A stretch of 13,500 nucleotides of DNA from Chloroflexota bacterium (GTDB taxonomy: Bacteria; Chloroflexota; Anaerolineae; Anaerolineales; Villigracilaceae). The position numbers and the translations under genes are program-made. The stretch spans positions 1 to 13,500 of the forward strand of contig JAPLGV010000087.1 of NCBI GenBank assembly GCA_026389975.1, written 5' to 3'. Below, piece by piece: positions 1 through 5,579 of the stretch. The notes under the pieces are model-generated. The model was not told where the DNA came from. It did not search any database and worked only from the letters and a program-made list of their open reading frames with translations. Within the stretch, counting starts at the first letter, position 1. The number at the start of each line of letters is the position of its first letter.

Positions 1-64
1 AATTGCCCGGTCTTCATGGGGTTTTGGTTAAATTATTTACGCAATATCCTGTTGAGCAGCTGTC

Positions 65-391
65 CTATTGGGGCACTCCCCTTGCTTTCATACTCTTTAT
101 CCTGTTCATCCAGTCTTGTCGTTCATTGACGACGAATTTCTCTTCACGACCATCTTTGAGTATGAGTGTCATTCCATTCGGAACGATTCCGAGAGTGTTT
201 CTTGGCAGCACTGATATAATGTCATCTAGCCGATACGACTCTTCGTGACCTTGAATATTGATCGCATGCGACTTGAAGACCAATCGTAAGTTGGTCAGAT
301 AGAGTTTGCCGCCTACGCTTTCAAGACCCTTGAAATGATTGGCTGAACCTTCTTTGATGATCGTTTCACCATCTTCAGTTATGATACTCAT
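65..391 (-). CDS. Small GRAM-domain (PH-like) protein
   Basis: The 108-residue protein reads as a single GRAM/PH-like domain. A GSANHFKG-x-GGKLYLTN-LRLVF block lies at about residues 15-40, followed by alternating beta strands (about 53-88, including the GIVPNGMTLILKDG turn) and a C-terminal helix with a Trp (QDWMNRIKS). GRAM domains usually bind lipids or proteins. Small stand-alone bacterial ones are common and mostly uncharacterised, so the partner is unknown. There is no signal peptide or membrane segment, so it is probably cytoplasmic. The ATG at 389-391 is preceded by GAGGAG about 9 nt upstream, which supports this start; the stop is TAG at 65-67. It is separated from fmdB by a terminator, so it is likely its own transcription unit. 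The family call is from sequence pattern only. Confidence 0.8.
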   Translation of the reverse strand: MSIITEDGETIIKEGSANHFKGLESVGGKLYLTNLRLVFKSHAINIQGHEESYRLDDIISVLPRNTLGIVPNGMTLILKDGREEKFVVNERQDWMNRIKSMKARGVPQ

Positions 392-533
392 TCAATTTTC
401 TCCTCACTTATATAAGATAGAGATTGCTCCTTCTCGTCGCTCTACTTCTTAGCCCATAGCATTTGACCTTTGTTACGTGAGGGCGGGCGGCCCAACTATT
501 GCATAAAAAGCAGACTCGCATGATAACCGCTTG

Positions 534-546
534 TGTATACTATACA
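534..546. promoter_or_regulatory. 13-bp AT-rich palindrome, possible operator
   Basis: TGTATA-C-TATACA is a perfect inverted repeat in an AT-rich stretch about 140 bp upstream of the GRAM-domain gene. It could be a protein-binding site or part of a promoter. Chance occurrence is quite possible in AT-rich DNA. Confidence 0.2.
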
Positions 547-592
547 ATAAAATAATATCGTAAGCAAGTATTCTGGTATTAAAAACGTACCT

Positions 593-643
593 CGCCAGGA
601 TTTGAACCTCGAACCTAGCGCTTCCAGGTTCAAATCCTCGGCG
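593..643. repeat. Inverted repeat built from tRNA T-arm-like sequence
   Basis: Arms at 593-609 and 626-643 match over 17 bp with one inserted base (CGCC[G]AGGATTTGAACCT), separated by 16 nt. Each arm contains GGTTCAAATCC on one strand, the typical T-stem-loop sequence of a tRNA. No acceptor, D or anticodon arms can be folded around either copy, so this is not a tRNA gene. It may be a tRNA remnant that was inverted and duplicated. The rest of 392-835 holds a hairpin at about 683-700 (CCCCTG/CAGGGG), the palindrome at 534-546 and the terminator at 793-823. I see no credible gene there. Confidence 0.55.
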
Positions 644-792
644 ATGAGCTTTAAAACGCCCTGGTCGCTGTTTTGTTTTTCCAACCCCTGCCAGACCAGG
701 GGCAAGGCCAAAGGCATCCGATAGTTTGGTGTAGTATTCGAACCTCGTCGAACGCCTTTTTAAGTCCATTTCTTGCCTTTTGCCTGTACAGA

Positions 793-823
793 AAACGGCG
801 CACCAAATATCGGTGCGCCGTTT
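793..823 (-). terminator. Rho-independent terminator after fmdB
   Basis: A perfect 12-bp inverted repeat (AAACGGCGCACC / GGTGCGCCGTTT) with a 7-nt loop begins 13 bp past the fmdB stop codon. The GC-rich stem ends in a T run on the minus strand (CCGTTTTC) and an even longer T/A-rich run on the plus strand. It would serve fmdB and could act in both directions. Confidence 0.85.
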
Positions 824-835
824 ATTTTATGAAAC

Positions 836-1222
836 TCACTCTTTCTTTTCAGATCTCTCGTCGGGACTCTTTTCGGAACTCTTTTCATTACTCTTCTCAG
901 TACTCTTCTCAGTAATCTTTTCAGAACTCATATCAGAACTTTTCTCGGTCTTCGCCGCCGGTTCCTTGATTTCGCCACTTTCTTTGCTGTCTTTTTTCTC
1001 TTCCAATTTCTCGTCTGCCTTTTTAGCCAGCTGGCCGGAAGGGGAATGATGGTCGGTGGCGTAGAAGCCCGATCCCTTAAAAACAATTCCGACCGGCAGG
1101 TAGACTTTCTTTAAAGCCCTCTTGCCGCACTCCGGACAGCGCAGGAGCGACTGGTCACTGAACGATTGTTGTTTTTCGAACTGCACACCACAACTACTGC
1201 AACGATACGCGTAAACTGGCAT
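836..1222 (-). CDS. FmdB-family zinc-ribbon protein with charged repetitive tail
   Basis: Residues 1-60 are a canonical FmdB/CxxC putative regulatory domain: MPVYAYRCSSCG, then CPECGK at about 29-34, giving a Cys4 zinc ribbon (C8, C11, C29, C32), then a GSGFYATD motif near residue 50. Residues about 65-128 are low-complexity and hydrophilic, rich in Ser, Glu and Lys, with a repeated SEKS/TEKS tetrapeptide. Such tails are common in this family and are probably disordered. FmdB was named from a regulator-like gene near amidase genes, but the function of most homologues is unknown. The ATG at 1220-1222 has AAGGA about 8 nt upstream. It lies about 390 bp after ribF, beyond hairpin-rich DNA, so it may have its own promoter. 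It is followed by a strong terminator. Confidence 0.88.
   Translation of the reverse strand: MPVYAYRCSSCGVQFEKQQSFSDQSLLRCPECGKRALKKVYLPVGIVFKGSGFYATDHHSPSGQLAKKADEKLEEKKDSKESGEIKEPAAKTEKSSDMSSEKITEKSTEKSNEKSSEKSPDERSEKKE
864..947 (-). repeat. 12-bp tandem repeat, 7 units, inside fmdB
   Basis: Seven consecutive 12-bp units (consensus on the plus strand GAACTCTTTTCA) encode the repeating Ser-Glu-Lys-Ser/Thr tetrapeptide of the FmdB tail. The period is a multiple of three, so unit gain or loss would keep the reading frame. Units differ at one to four positions, so the array is not recent. Confidence 0.75.
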
Positions 1223-1388
1223 TATTTATTCCTTCTTACCTTTATTACTGGCGGGTCATTATAGCGCACTCACTAAGCAGCGGCAAGAGTTTGGTGATGG
1301 AGCGCCGGGGTTTTAACATCTTCGCTTAATATACTGGCAAGGTCGTTGCGAGAAGGGCGTTCTGCCCTGGCACCGCCCGCCATATCAT

Positions 1389-1442
1389 CCCCGAAGGGGA
1401 CACCCTCCCGGTGTCCTTCCGGGGCACCGTCCCGGTGTCCTT
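1389..1442. repeat. GC-rich hairpin cluster between ribF and fmdB
   Basis: CCCCGAAGGGGACACC (1389-1404) pairs imperfectly with GGTGTCCTTCCGGGG (1410-1424). CCCGGTGTCCTTCCG then recurs at about 1431-1445, making an imperfect ~24-bp tandem repeat. The remainder of 1223-1615 contains the inverted repeat at 1511-1590 and no gene. The hairpins could slow or end transcription leaving ribF, but no T run follows. Confidence 0.5.
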
Positions 1443-1510
1443 CCGAGAGGACAGGTGTGCCCGACGATGCGTAGTACCTTAGCAATGAAATTCTTGCTTT
1501 TTGTGAAAGA

Positions 1511-1590
1511 ATTTACACCACAAAGGTCAAAAGGGACACTAAGGTTCTTGAGGTTTTCCTTTGTGGTTCTTCGTGTCCTTCGTGGTAAAT
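1511..1590. repeat. R3: 80-bp imperfect inverted repeat of ACAAAGG type
   Basis: The ends are ATTTACACCACAAAGG and, on the other strand, ATTTACCACGAAGGACAC, so the element folds end to end. The core motif (ACAAAGG, ACACGAAGG) is also the core of the R2 elements. It ends 3 bp from the position where ribF would stop without its tail duplication. No coding capacity and no clear target duplication are seen. Confidence 0.65.
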
Positions 1591-1598
1591 CTCTTATA

Positions 1599-1678
1599 GT
1601 TCCGGCTCGTCCGGGTTAGGAAGCAGTAAAATCTCCCTGTTCCGGCTCGTCCGGGTTAGGAAGCAGTAAAATCTCCCT
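1599..1678. repeat. ribF: 40-bp perfect tandem duplication at the ribF 3' end
   Basis: Positions 1599-1638 and 1639-1678 are identical. The unit is not a multiple of three, so the inner copy encodes LLLPNPDEPE in frame while the outer copy is read in another frame as QGDFTAS and then stops at 1616. Without the duplication ribF would end ...DEPEL with TAA at 1594-1596. The identity suggests a recent event or an assembly artefact. Confidence 0.9.
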
Positions 1679-2617
1679 GGTGCGGTCAATGTCCGCCTGG
1701 ATTTGCTCCACCAGCGCCTCCACGCTTAAGAATTTCTCTTCAGGGCGAAGATACTCGACAAACTCCAACCTGACTTGCTGACCGTACAGGTCACGGTTAA
1801 AATCCAGGAGATGGGCTTCGACAGCCGGAGCGGGGAGGTCGGGGGTGAAGGTTGGGCGGACGCCGACGTTGGTGGCAGCCGGGTGTTTTTTCGCCTCCCC
1901 GGAGTTTTCACCGGACCCTCGGCTTGAGCCCTCAAGCCAGGCCCAGCAGGCATAGATACCATTGGCAGGGATGAGCTTTCCGGCCGGCACTTGAATGTTC
2001 GCGGTGGGGATGTAAATTTTGTGCCCACGCCCGTCGCCGTGGATGACGGGGCCGGTGAGATCATAATAGCGGCCCAAATCACCCGCCGCAGCAGACACAT
2101 GCCCGGCAGTAATGGACCGGCGGATGCGTGAGGACGAAATAATACCCATCTCATCCGACAGCGGTGGCACCGCCTGGACGGTGTAGCCCAACTCTTTCCC
2201 GATTTCGGTCAGGCGGGCTGCGTTGCCCTCCCTCCCGCGGCCGAGGGCAGTATCGTAGCCGATGAAAAGCCGGCGTAACCCCAGGCTGCGCGCGACATGC
2301 CGCATAAACTCCTCGGCGGTCTGGTCGGCAAATTCGCGGCTGAAGGTCTGGGTAATGACCGCGTCCACGCCAAGCGATTCCAGCCGGGCCAGGAGTTCGT
2401 CGGGAGTGGTCAGGTATTTGAAATCCGTTTTGCCACCCAGGACAACAGCCGGGTGCGGGGTGAAGGTCAGCACCACCGCCGGTCCGCCTGCTGCATGCGC
2501 CCCGGTGACAAGTGGCTGCAGGATTTCCCGGTGGCCGCGGTGGACGCCGTCAAAGATGCCGATGGTCAGCCAGGCATTTTGGAGGATAAGGTCGTCGAGA
2601 GAATGGGTGTGAATCAT
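1616..2617 (-). CDS. ribF: Bifunctional riboflavin kinase / FAD synthetase RibF
   Basis: The protein makes FMN from riboflavin and ATP, then FAD from FMN and ATP, in the cytoplasm. Two domains are visible in 333 residues. The N-terminal nucleotidyltransferase carries GIFDGVHRGH (20-29), TFTPHP (51-56), and an SSSRIR motif (161-166) after GRGREG. The C-terminal riboflavin kinase domain starts near 185 and carries GHKIYIPTAN (198-207; the family usually has GFPTAN), TNVGVRPTF (249-257) and the general-base Glu in VEAHLLDF (E267). The length matches the family (about 300-340). The start chosen is the ATG at 2615-2617 because homology begins there; an upstream in-frame extension to 2713 runs through repeat DNA and is rejected. 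No good Shine-Dalgarno is seen. A short Ser/Gly/Glu insert at about 231-243 is not typical. The last seven residues come from a tandem duplication. Confidence 0.95.
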   Translation of the reverse strand: MIHTHSLDDLILQNAWLTIGIFDGVHRGHREILQPLVTGAHAAGGPAVVLTFTPHPAVVLGGKTDFKYLTTPDELLARLESLGVDAVITQTFSREFADQTAEEFMRHVARSLGLRRLFIGYDTALGRGREGNAARLTEIGKELGYTVQAVPPLSDEMGIISSSRIRRSITAGHVSAAAGDLGRYYDLTGPVIHGDGRGHKIYIPTANIQVPAGKLIPANGIYACWAWLEGSSRGSGENSGEAKKHPAATNVGVRPTFTPDLPAPAVEAHLLDFNRDLYGQQVRLEFVEYLRPEEKFLSVEALVEQIQADIDRTREILLLPNPDEPEQGDFTAS

Positions 2618-2670
2618 AGCGAAAAAATGGAACGCAGATTTTGCTACCGGACAAAATTCAAAACCTTCAC

Positions 2671-2716
2671 CACAAAGGACACAAACCCCCAAAGACCGGG
2701 GGCAGGTACGCACAAA
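2671..2716. repeat. ACAAAGG-type half repeat carrying the 25-nt hairpin module
   Basis: CACAAAGGACACAAA is followed by a 25-nt module (2686-2710; CCCCC-AAAGACC-GGGGG then CAGGTACG) and again CACAAAGG. The hexamer CACAAA flanks the module on both sides (2680-2685 and 2711-2716). The same module occurs in the R2 copy at 12908-13050 with a different matching flank. Confidence 0.6.
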
Positions 2717-2781
2717 GGCAATAAGTCTTTCCTCCGTGCTGCTTCAGTTATGGATAGGCAAATTTCCATTCGAAAAGCACC

Positions 2782-2865
2782 GTAGTGACGGCTTCAGCCG
2801 TCCATCTTCCGGGAAAAAGCGACTACACCTACCCTGGCGGGCGGTGCCAGGGAAGTCGCTACTAC
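2782..2865. repeat. Three-way-junction palindromic element between truB and ribF
   Basis: The outer stem GTAGT/ACTAC (2782-2786, 2861-2865) encloses hairpin 1, GACGGCT-TC-AGCCGTC (2787-2802), and hairpin 2, AGCGACT...CCCTGG / CCAGGG...AGTCGCT (2818-2860). There is no T run and no coding capacity. It lies just after the truB stop and before the ribF leader, so it would be transcribed within the operon mRNA. Confidence 0.6.
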
Positions 2866-2891
2866 AAGCCTTATCTATAATTTATATGGAA

Positions 2892-3806
2892 TTACGAGAA
2901 GAACACTTTCTTCGGCTGCCATTCCATGGTGACTTCATCGAGGTCCAAAATGGCGATGAGTTCACCGGCCATGCTTACGCCTCGCACCAAACCTGGCTTG
3001 GCATCCGCGGCAGCCTTGACGCGGTGGCCGTGCTTGACTTCTTCCACCTCGTCGGGGTTGAGTTCCACGGCGGCCCATTCTGCCAGGGCCTCGGCGGCGG
3101 GGATCAGGTACTGGTACCAGTTCCCGGCAGTAAAGGCTTCCTCCAGTTTGCGCAGGGGCGTGGCATCCCGTAAACTAAAACGGCCCGACTTGGTGCGGCG
3201 CAGCCCGACCAGATACGCGCCACAGCCCAGGGCAATCCCCACATCGTTCGCCAGCGAGCGGACGTAGGTACCGGATGAGCAATGCACGTCAATGACCACT
3301 TCCGGCGGCGCCCACTCCAGAATCTCGAGATGGTAAACGTTGATTTTACGCGGGGCGAGTTCCACTTCTTCGCCCTGGCGGGCCATCTCGTAAGCCTTGC
3401 GCCCGTGGACCTTCACCGCTGAAAAGGCCGGGGGAGTCTGTTCGATCTCACCGATGTAGGTTTGGAGCACTTCGTTGAACTGCTCCTCAGTCACATCTAC
3501 CGGGGTTGTCGAAGGCTGGCGCGTGAAGTGTCCTTCGGCATCGTAGGTATCGGTGGCATTGCCCAGGCGCAGGATGGCCTGGTAACGCTTGTCCGCAGCC
3601 GAAACGAACTCGCTCAAGCGCACCGCCGGTCCGACCAGGAGGACCAGCACGCCGGAAGCGCGCGGGTCCAAGGTGCCGGTGTGGCCGGCGCGGCGGATAC
3701 CGGTGCCGCGGCGGATGTGGTCAACCACATCGTGCGAAGTCAGGCCGACGGGTTTGTCCACCACGAGTATGCCGGAGATGGCGTTTTTAATTTCTTGACT
3801 TTCCAT
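2892..3806 (-). CDS. truB: tRNA pseudouridine(55) synthase TruB
   Basis: TruB converts U55 in the tRNA T-loop to pseudouridine. The protein has 304 residues, the usual length. It opens with SGILVVDKPVGLTSHDVVD (11-29), followed by the signature GHTGTLDPRASGVL (41-54), in which D47 is the catalytic aspartate. The RYQAILRLGNATDTYDAEG block and the SGTYVRSLANDVG motif, which contacts RNA and substrate, follow. The last ~60 residues fit the TruB C-terminal (PUA-like) region (VKHGHRV...GELIAILDLDE). The ATG at 3804-3806 is chosen because AGGAGG lies 8 nt upstream; an in-frame start 27 bp further upstream would overlap that site. It lies downstream of nrnA across a 236-bp gap filled by the R1/R2 repeat pair, and upstream of ribF. 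Confidence 0.96.
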   Translation of the reverse strand: MESQEIKNAISGILVVDKPVGLTSHDVVDHIRRGTGIRRAGHTGTLDPRASGVLVLLVGPAVRLSEFVSAADKRYQAILRLGNATDTYDAEGHFTRQPSTTPVDVTEEQFNEVLQTYIGEIEQTPPAFSAVKVHGRKAYEMARQGEEVELAPRKINVYHLEILEWAPPEVVIDVHCSSGTYVRSLANDVGIALGCGAYLVGLRRTKSGRFSLRDATPLRKLEEAFTAGNWYQYLIPAAEALAEWAAVELNPDEVEEVKHGHRVKAAADAKPGLVRGVSMAGELIAILDLDEVTMEWQPKKVFFS

Positions 3807-3853
3807 TTTTTTTCCTCCTAGAACTCCCAACAAATTAATTATGGGGCTGGTTT

Positions 3854-4060
3854 ACAGGGTACTGCGCAAAGATGTGAACCAATATTGCTGGAATTGCCTG
3901 TATGATGATCGATTATAGTTGATGTATTTATGAGTCCACTGTAAAAGGTCTTTAATACGAAGGACACGTCGTACACAAAGGATAAGTGAAAGGCTTTTCC
4001 TTCGTGACCTTTGTGTTTAGATGGTTTTTGCATTAGAGTCATTTATTCATGAAGCAGTAA
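3854..4060. repeat. R1 copy D, interrupted by an R2 element
   Basis: The left end ACAGGGTACTGCGCAAAG starts at 3854. The body shows GTGAACCAATA and GATCGAT as in copy C. The right end ATTCATGAAGCAGTAA ends at 4060. R2 (3932-4040) is inserted at ATTTAT near the right end. The right end overlaps the nrnA coding sequence: nrnA codons for LLLHE and its stop TAA fall in the R1 end sequence. Confidence 0.75.
3932..4040. mobile_element. R2 copy a: 109-bp MITE-like element with 6-bp target duplication
   Basis: The ends are GAGTCCACTGTAAAAGGTC and, inverted, GACTCTAATGCAAAAACC, giving imperfect terminal inverted repeats of about 16 bp. The hexamer ATTTAT flanks it at 3926-3931 and 4041-4046. There is no coding capacity. 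It is the shortest of the three copies, lacks any internal GC hairpin, and carries the core CACAAAGGTCACGAAGG. It is inserted within R1 copy D, between nrnA and truB. The mobilising transposase is not in the window. Confidence 0.75.
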
Positions 4061-5002
4061 TATTTTGCGGGTGGCCTCCAGGACACGTTCCCGGACCTCG
4101 GCCAGGCTGCCGGACAATTCCGCACCAGAGGCGGCCTTGTGGCCTCCCCCATTAAACTGGCGGGCAAGCTGCGAAACGTCAACATGCGGTTTCAGCCCAC
4201 GCCAGGAGATTTTCGTTTTTTCTGCATTTTGTTCCACAAACAGGATTGCAACTTCTGCATCATCAATGGACGAGACTATGTTGATTAGATCGGCATCATC
4301 TTTCCCGGTGTAGCCGGAGGCTTTGCGGTCGGCCACGGTCAAAGTTGCCCAGATAATTCCGTCAGCCCGCTCCAGGCTGGTGAGGCCTGCACCCCAGTAT
4401 TTCGCCTCCACAAAGGTCCGTCGTACCAGGCTGCGGTAGTAGAGCGTACTCATATCCACGCCAAGTTCCAAAAGGTCGGCGGCCTGGCGCAGAGATTCAG
4501 GGCTGGTGTTCGATGTGCGGAAGCCGAGCGTATCAGTGACCAGACCTGTCATCAAATTTGCAGCAATTGGCGCAGTAATTGCCAGCCCCCACGCGTGCAT
4601 GTGACGCATCAGCACCGAGGCAGTTGCAACCGCTTCCGGCTCGACCAGGTTCAGGGTCCCGAACGCTTCGGCAGTAACGTGATGATCAATGATAATGTCG
4701 GGGGCGTGGTAACCATCCAGGGCCTCGCCAATGCGCTTCAAATCCGAACAGTCCACGCTGACGATCAAGTCGAACTCGCCATCGGCTTTGGTACGGACCA
4801 TGTCCGCGCCGGGCAGTTGCTTGAAACTGGCCGGTAACCCATCCGAGAGCACCACCTGGACTTGTTTACCGGCGTCGAGCAATGCCAGGGCAAACGCCAG
4901 GCTGGAGCCGATGGCATCCCCGTCCGGGCGGACGTGGGAGGTCACCAGAACGCGTTGCGCCGCTTGGATGCGGTCTTTAATTTTTTTCTGTAGGTCGTTC
5001 AT
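4043..5002 (-). CDS. nrnA: DHH-family phosphoesterase, NrnA-like (nanoRNase / pAp phosphatase)
   Basis: The 319-residue protein has the DHH-DHHA1 architecture of NrnA, which degrades 2-5 nt RNAs and in several bacteria also dephosphorylates pAp. Metal-binding motifs are HVRPDGDAIGS (23-33), SVDCSD (82-87), DHH (106-108) and GLVTDTLGFR (153-162). The C-terminal DHHA1 substrate motif is GGGHKAASG (285-293). The location is the usual one, between rbfA and truB. The ATG at 5000-5002 overlaps the rbfA end by 26 bp, suggesting translational coupling. The C-terminal residues LLLHE and the stop codon match the end of the R1 repeat, so the natural tail may have been rewritten. The choice between nanoRNase and pAp activity cannot be made from sequence. 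Confidence 0.92.
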   Translation of the reverse strand: MNDLQKKIKDRIQAAQRVLVTSHVRPDGDAIGSSLAFALALLDAGKQVQVVLSDGLPASFKQLPGADMVRTKADGEFDLIVSVDCSDLKRIGEALDGYHAPDIIIDHHVTAEAFGTLNLVEPEAVATASVLMRHMHAWGLAITAPIAANLMTGLVTDTLGFRTSNTSPESLRQAADLLELGVDMSTLYYRSLVRRTFVEAKYWGAGLTSLERADGIIWATLTVADRKASGYTGKDDADLINIVSSIDDAEVAILFVEQNAEKTKISWRGLKPHVDVSQLARQFNGGGHKAASGAELSGSLAEVRERVLEATRKILLLHE

Positions 5003-5345
5003 TCTTTCTCAAATCAGCCAGTAACCGTTCGATGTGGTCTGCGTTTTCAGGCGTGGGGTCCCAGTGGAAGCGCAAGCGCGGGAAGGCGCGCAGTTCGATG
5101 CGGGCGGAAAGTTCGTGACGCAGGAAACCGCTGGCATGTTCGAGCCCTTCCAGTATTTCAGCACTGCGAAGCGATCCTTCCACTGCCGAAACATAGATTT
5201 CGGCGAAGGCCAGTTCACGATCCACTTTTACATCGGTGATAAAAATCTGATGCAGGCGCGGGTCACTGATCTCCCGGATGAGCATTTCCGAGATTTCCTG
5301 GCGGATACGGTCCGCAATACGTTGAAGACGGACACCGGATGGCAT
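4977..5345 (-). CDS. rbfA: 30S ribosome-binding factor A (RbfA)
   Basis: RbfA is a small KH-fold protein that binds the 30S subunit and helps mature the 5' end of 16S rRNA. The 122 residues show the family features: RLQRIADRIRQEISEMLIREISDPRL (6-31), the FITDVKVDRELAFAEIYVS strand block (35-53), and LRHELSARIELRAFPRLRFHWDPTPE (74-99), with the ERLLADL C-terminal helix. The ATG at 5343-5345 gives the family start; the upstream sequence shows no strong Shine-Dalgarno. It is 216 bp downstream of infB across hairpin-rich DNA and overlaps nrnA by 26 bp. Confidence 0.95.
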   Translation of the reverse strand: MPSGVRLQRIADRIRQEISEMLIREISDPRLHQIFITDVKVDRELAFAEIYVSAVEGSLRSAEILEGLEHASGFLRHELSARIELRAFPRLRFHWDPTPENADHIERLLADLRKNERPTEKN

Positions 5346-5367
5346 AATTCTATTAACACTCGAAGAT

Positions 5368-5579
5368 CATAAACTATTCGATTTCTATCTTCTCTCGTTC
5401 TGACGCTTTGCGTCGGAACGCTCCCACCTGCGCTCCGCGCCCGGCCTTGGGACGCGGAGCGTCCCGATGGCGGTGACGACGCCCCGTACAAGAACCGGGA
5501 GTACCACGCAGAGCATCGTCACCAGGAATTCCTTTCATGGGTGAGCAGTTACGAGCATAAACTATTCGATTTCTGTCTT
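5368..5579. repeat. Duplicated infB tail flanking a hairpin-rich insert
   Basis: The 24-bp sequences at 5368-5391 and 5556-5579 differ at one base. The inner one is the end of infB (EKTEIE then TAG); the outer one would encode EKIEIE then TAG. Between them lie ~160 bp with hairpins GACGC-TTT-GCGTC (5402-5414), GGGACGC-GGA-GCGTCCC (5449-5465), and GGTGACGACGC / GCATCGTCACC (5472-5482, 5513-5523). An in-frame reading of the insert looks non-coding. Confidence 0.75.

Noticed and set aside
593..660. tRNA gene on either strand
   Set aside because: Only a T-arm-like segment is recognisable; no 7-bp acceptor stem, D arm or anticodon arm can be formed.
473..769. Minus-strand frame of 98 codons
   Set aside because: It passes through the inverted T-arm repeat and hairpins and shows no domain; a chance frame.
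1223..1260. Riboswitch before fmdB or ribF
   Set aside because: No conserved FMN or other riboswitch core could be recognised in either leader.
2618..2713. 32-residue N-terminal extension of RibF
   Set aside because: It runs through ACAAAGG-type repeat and the 25-nt module; family homology begins at 2617.
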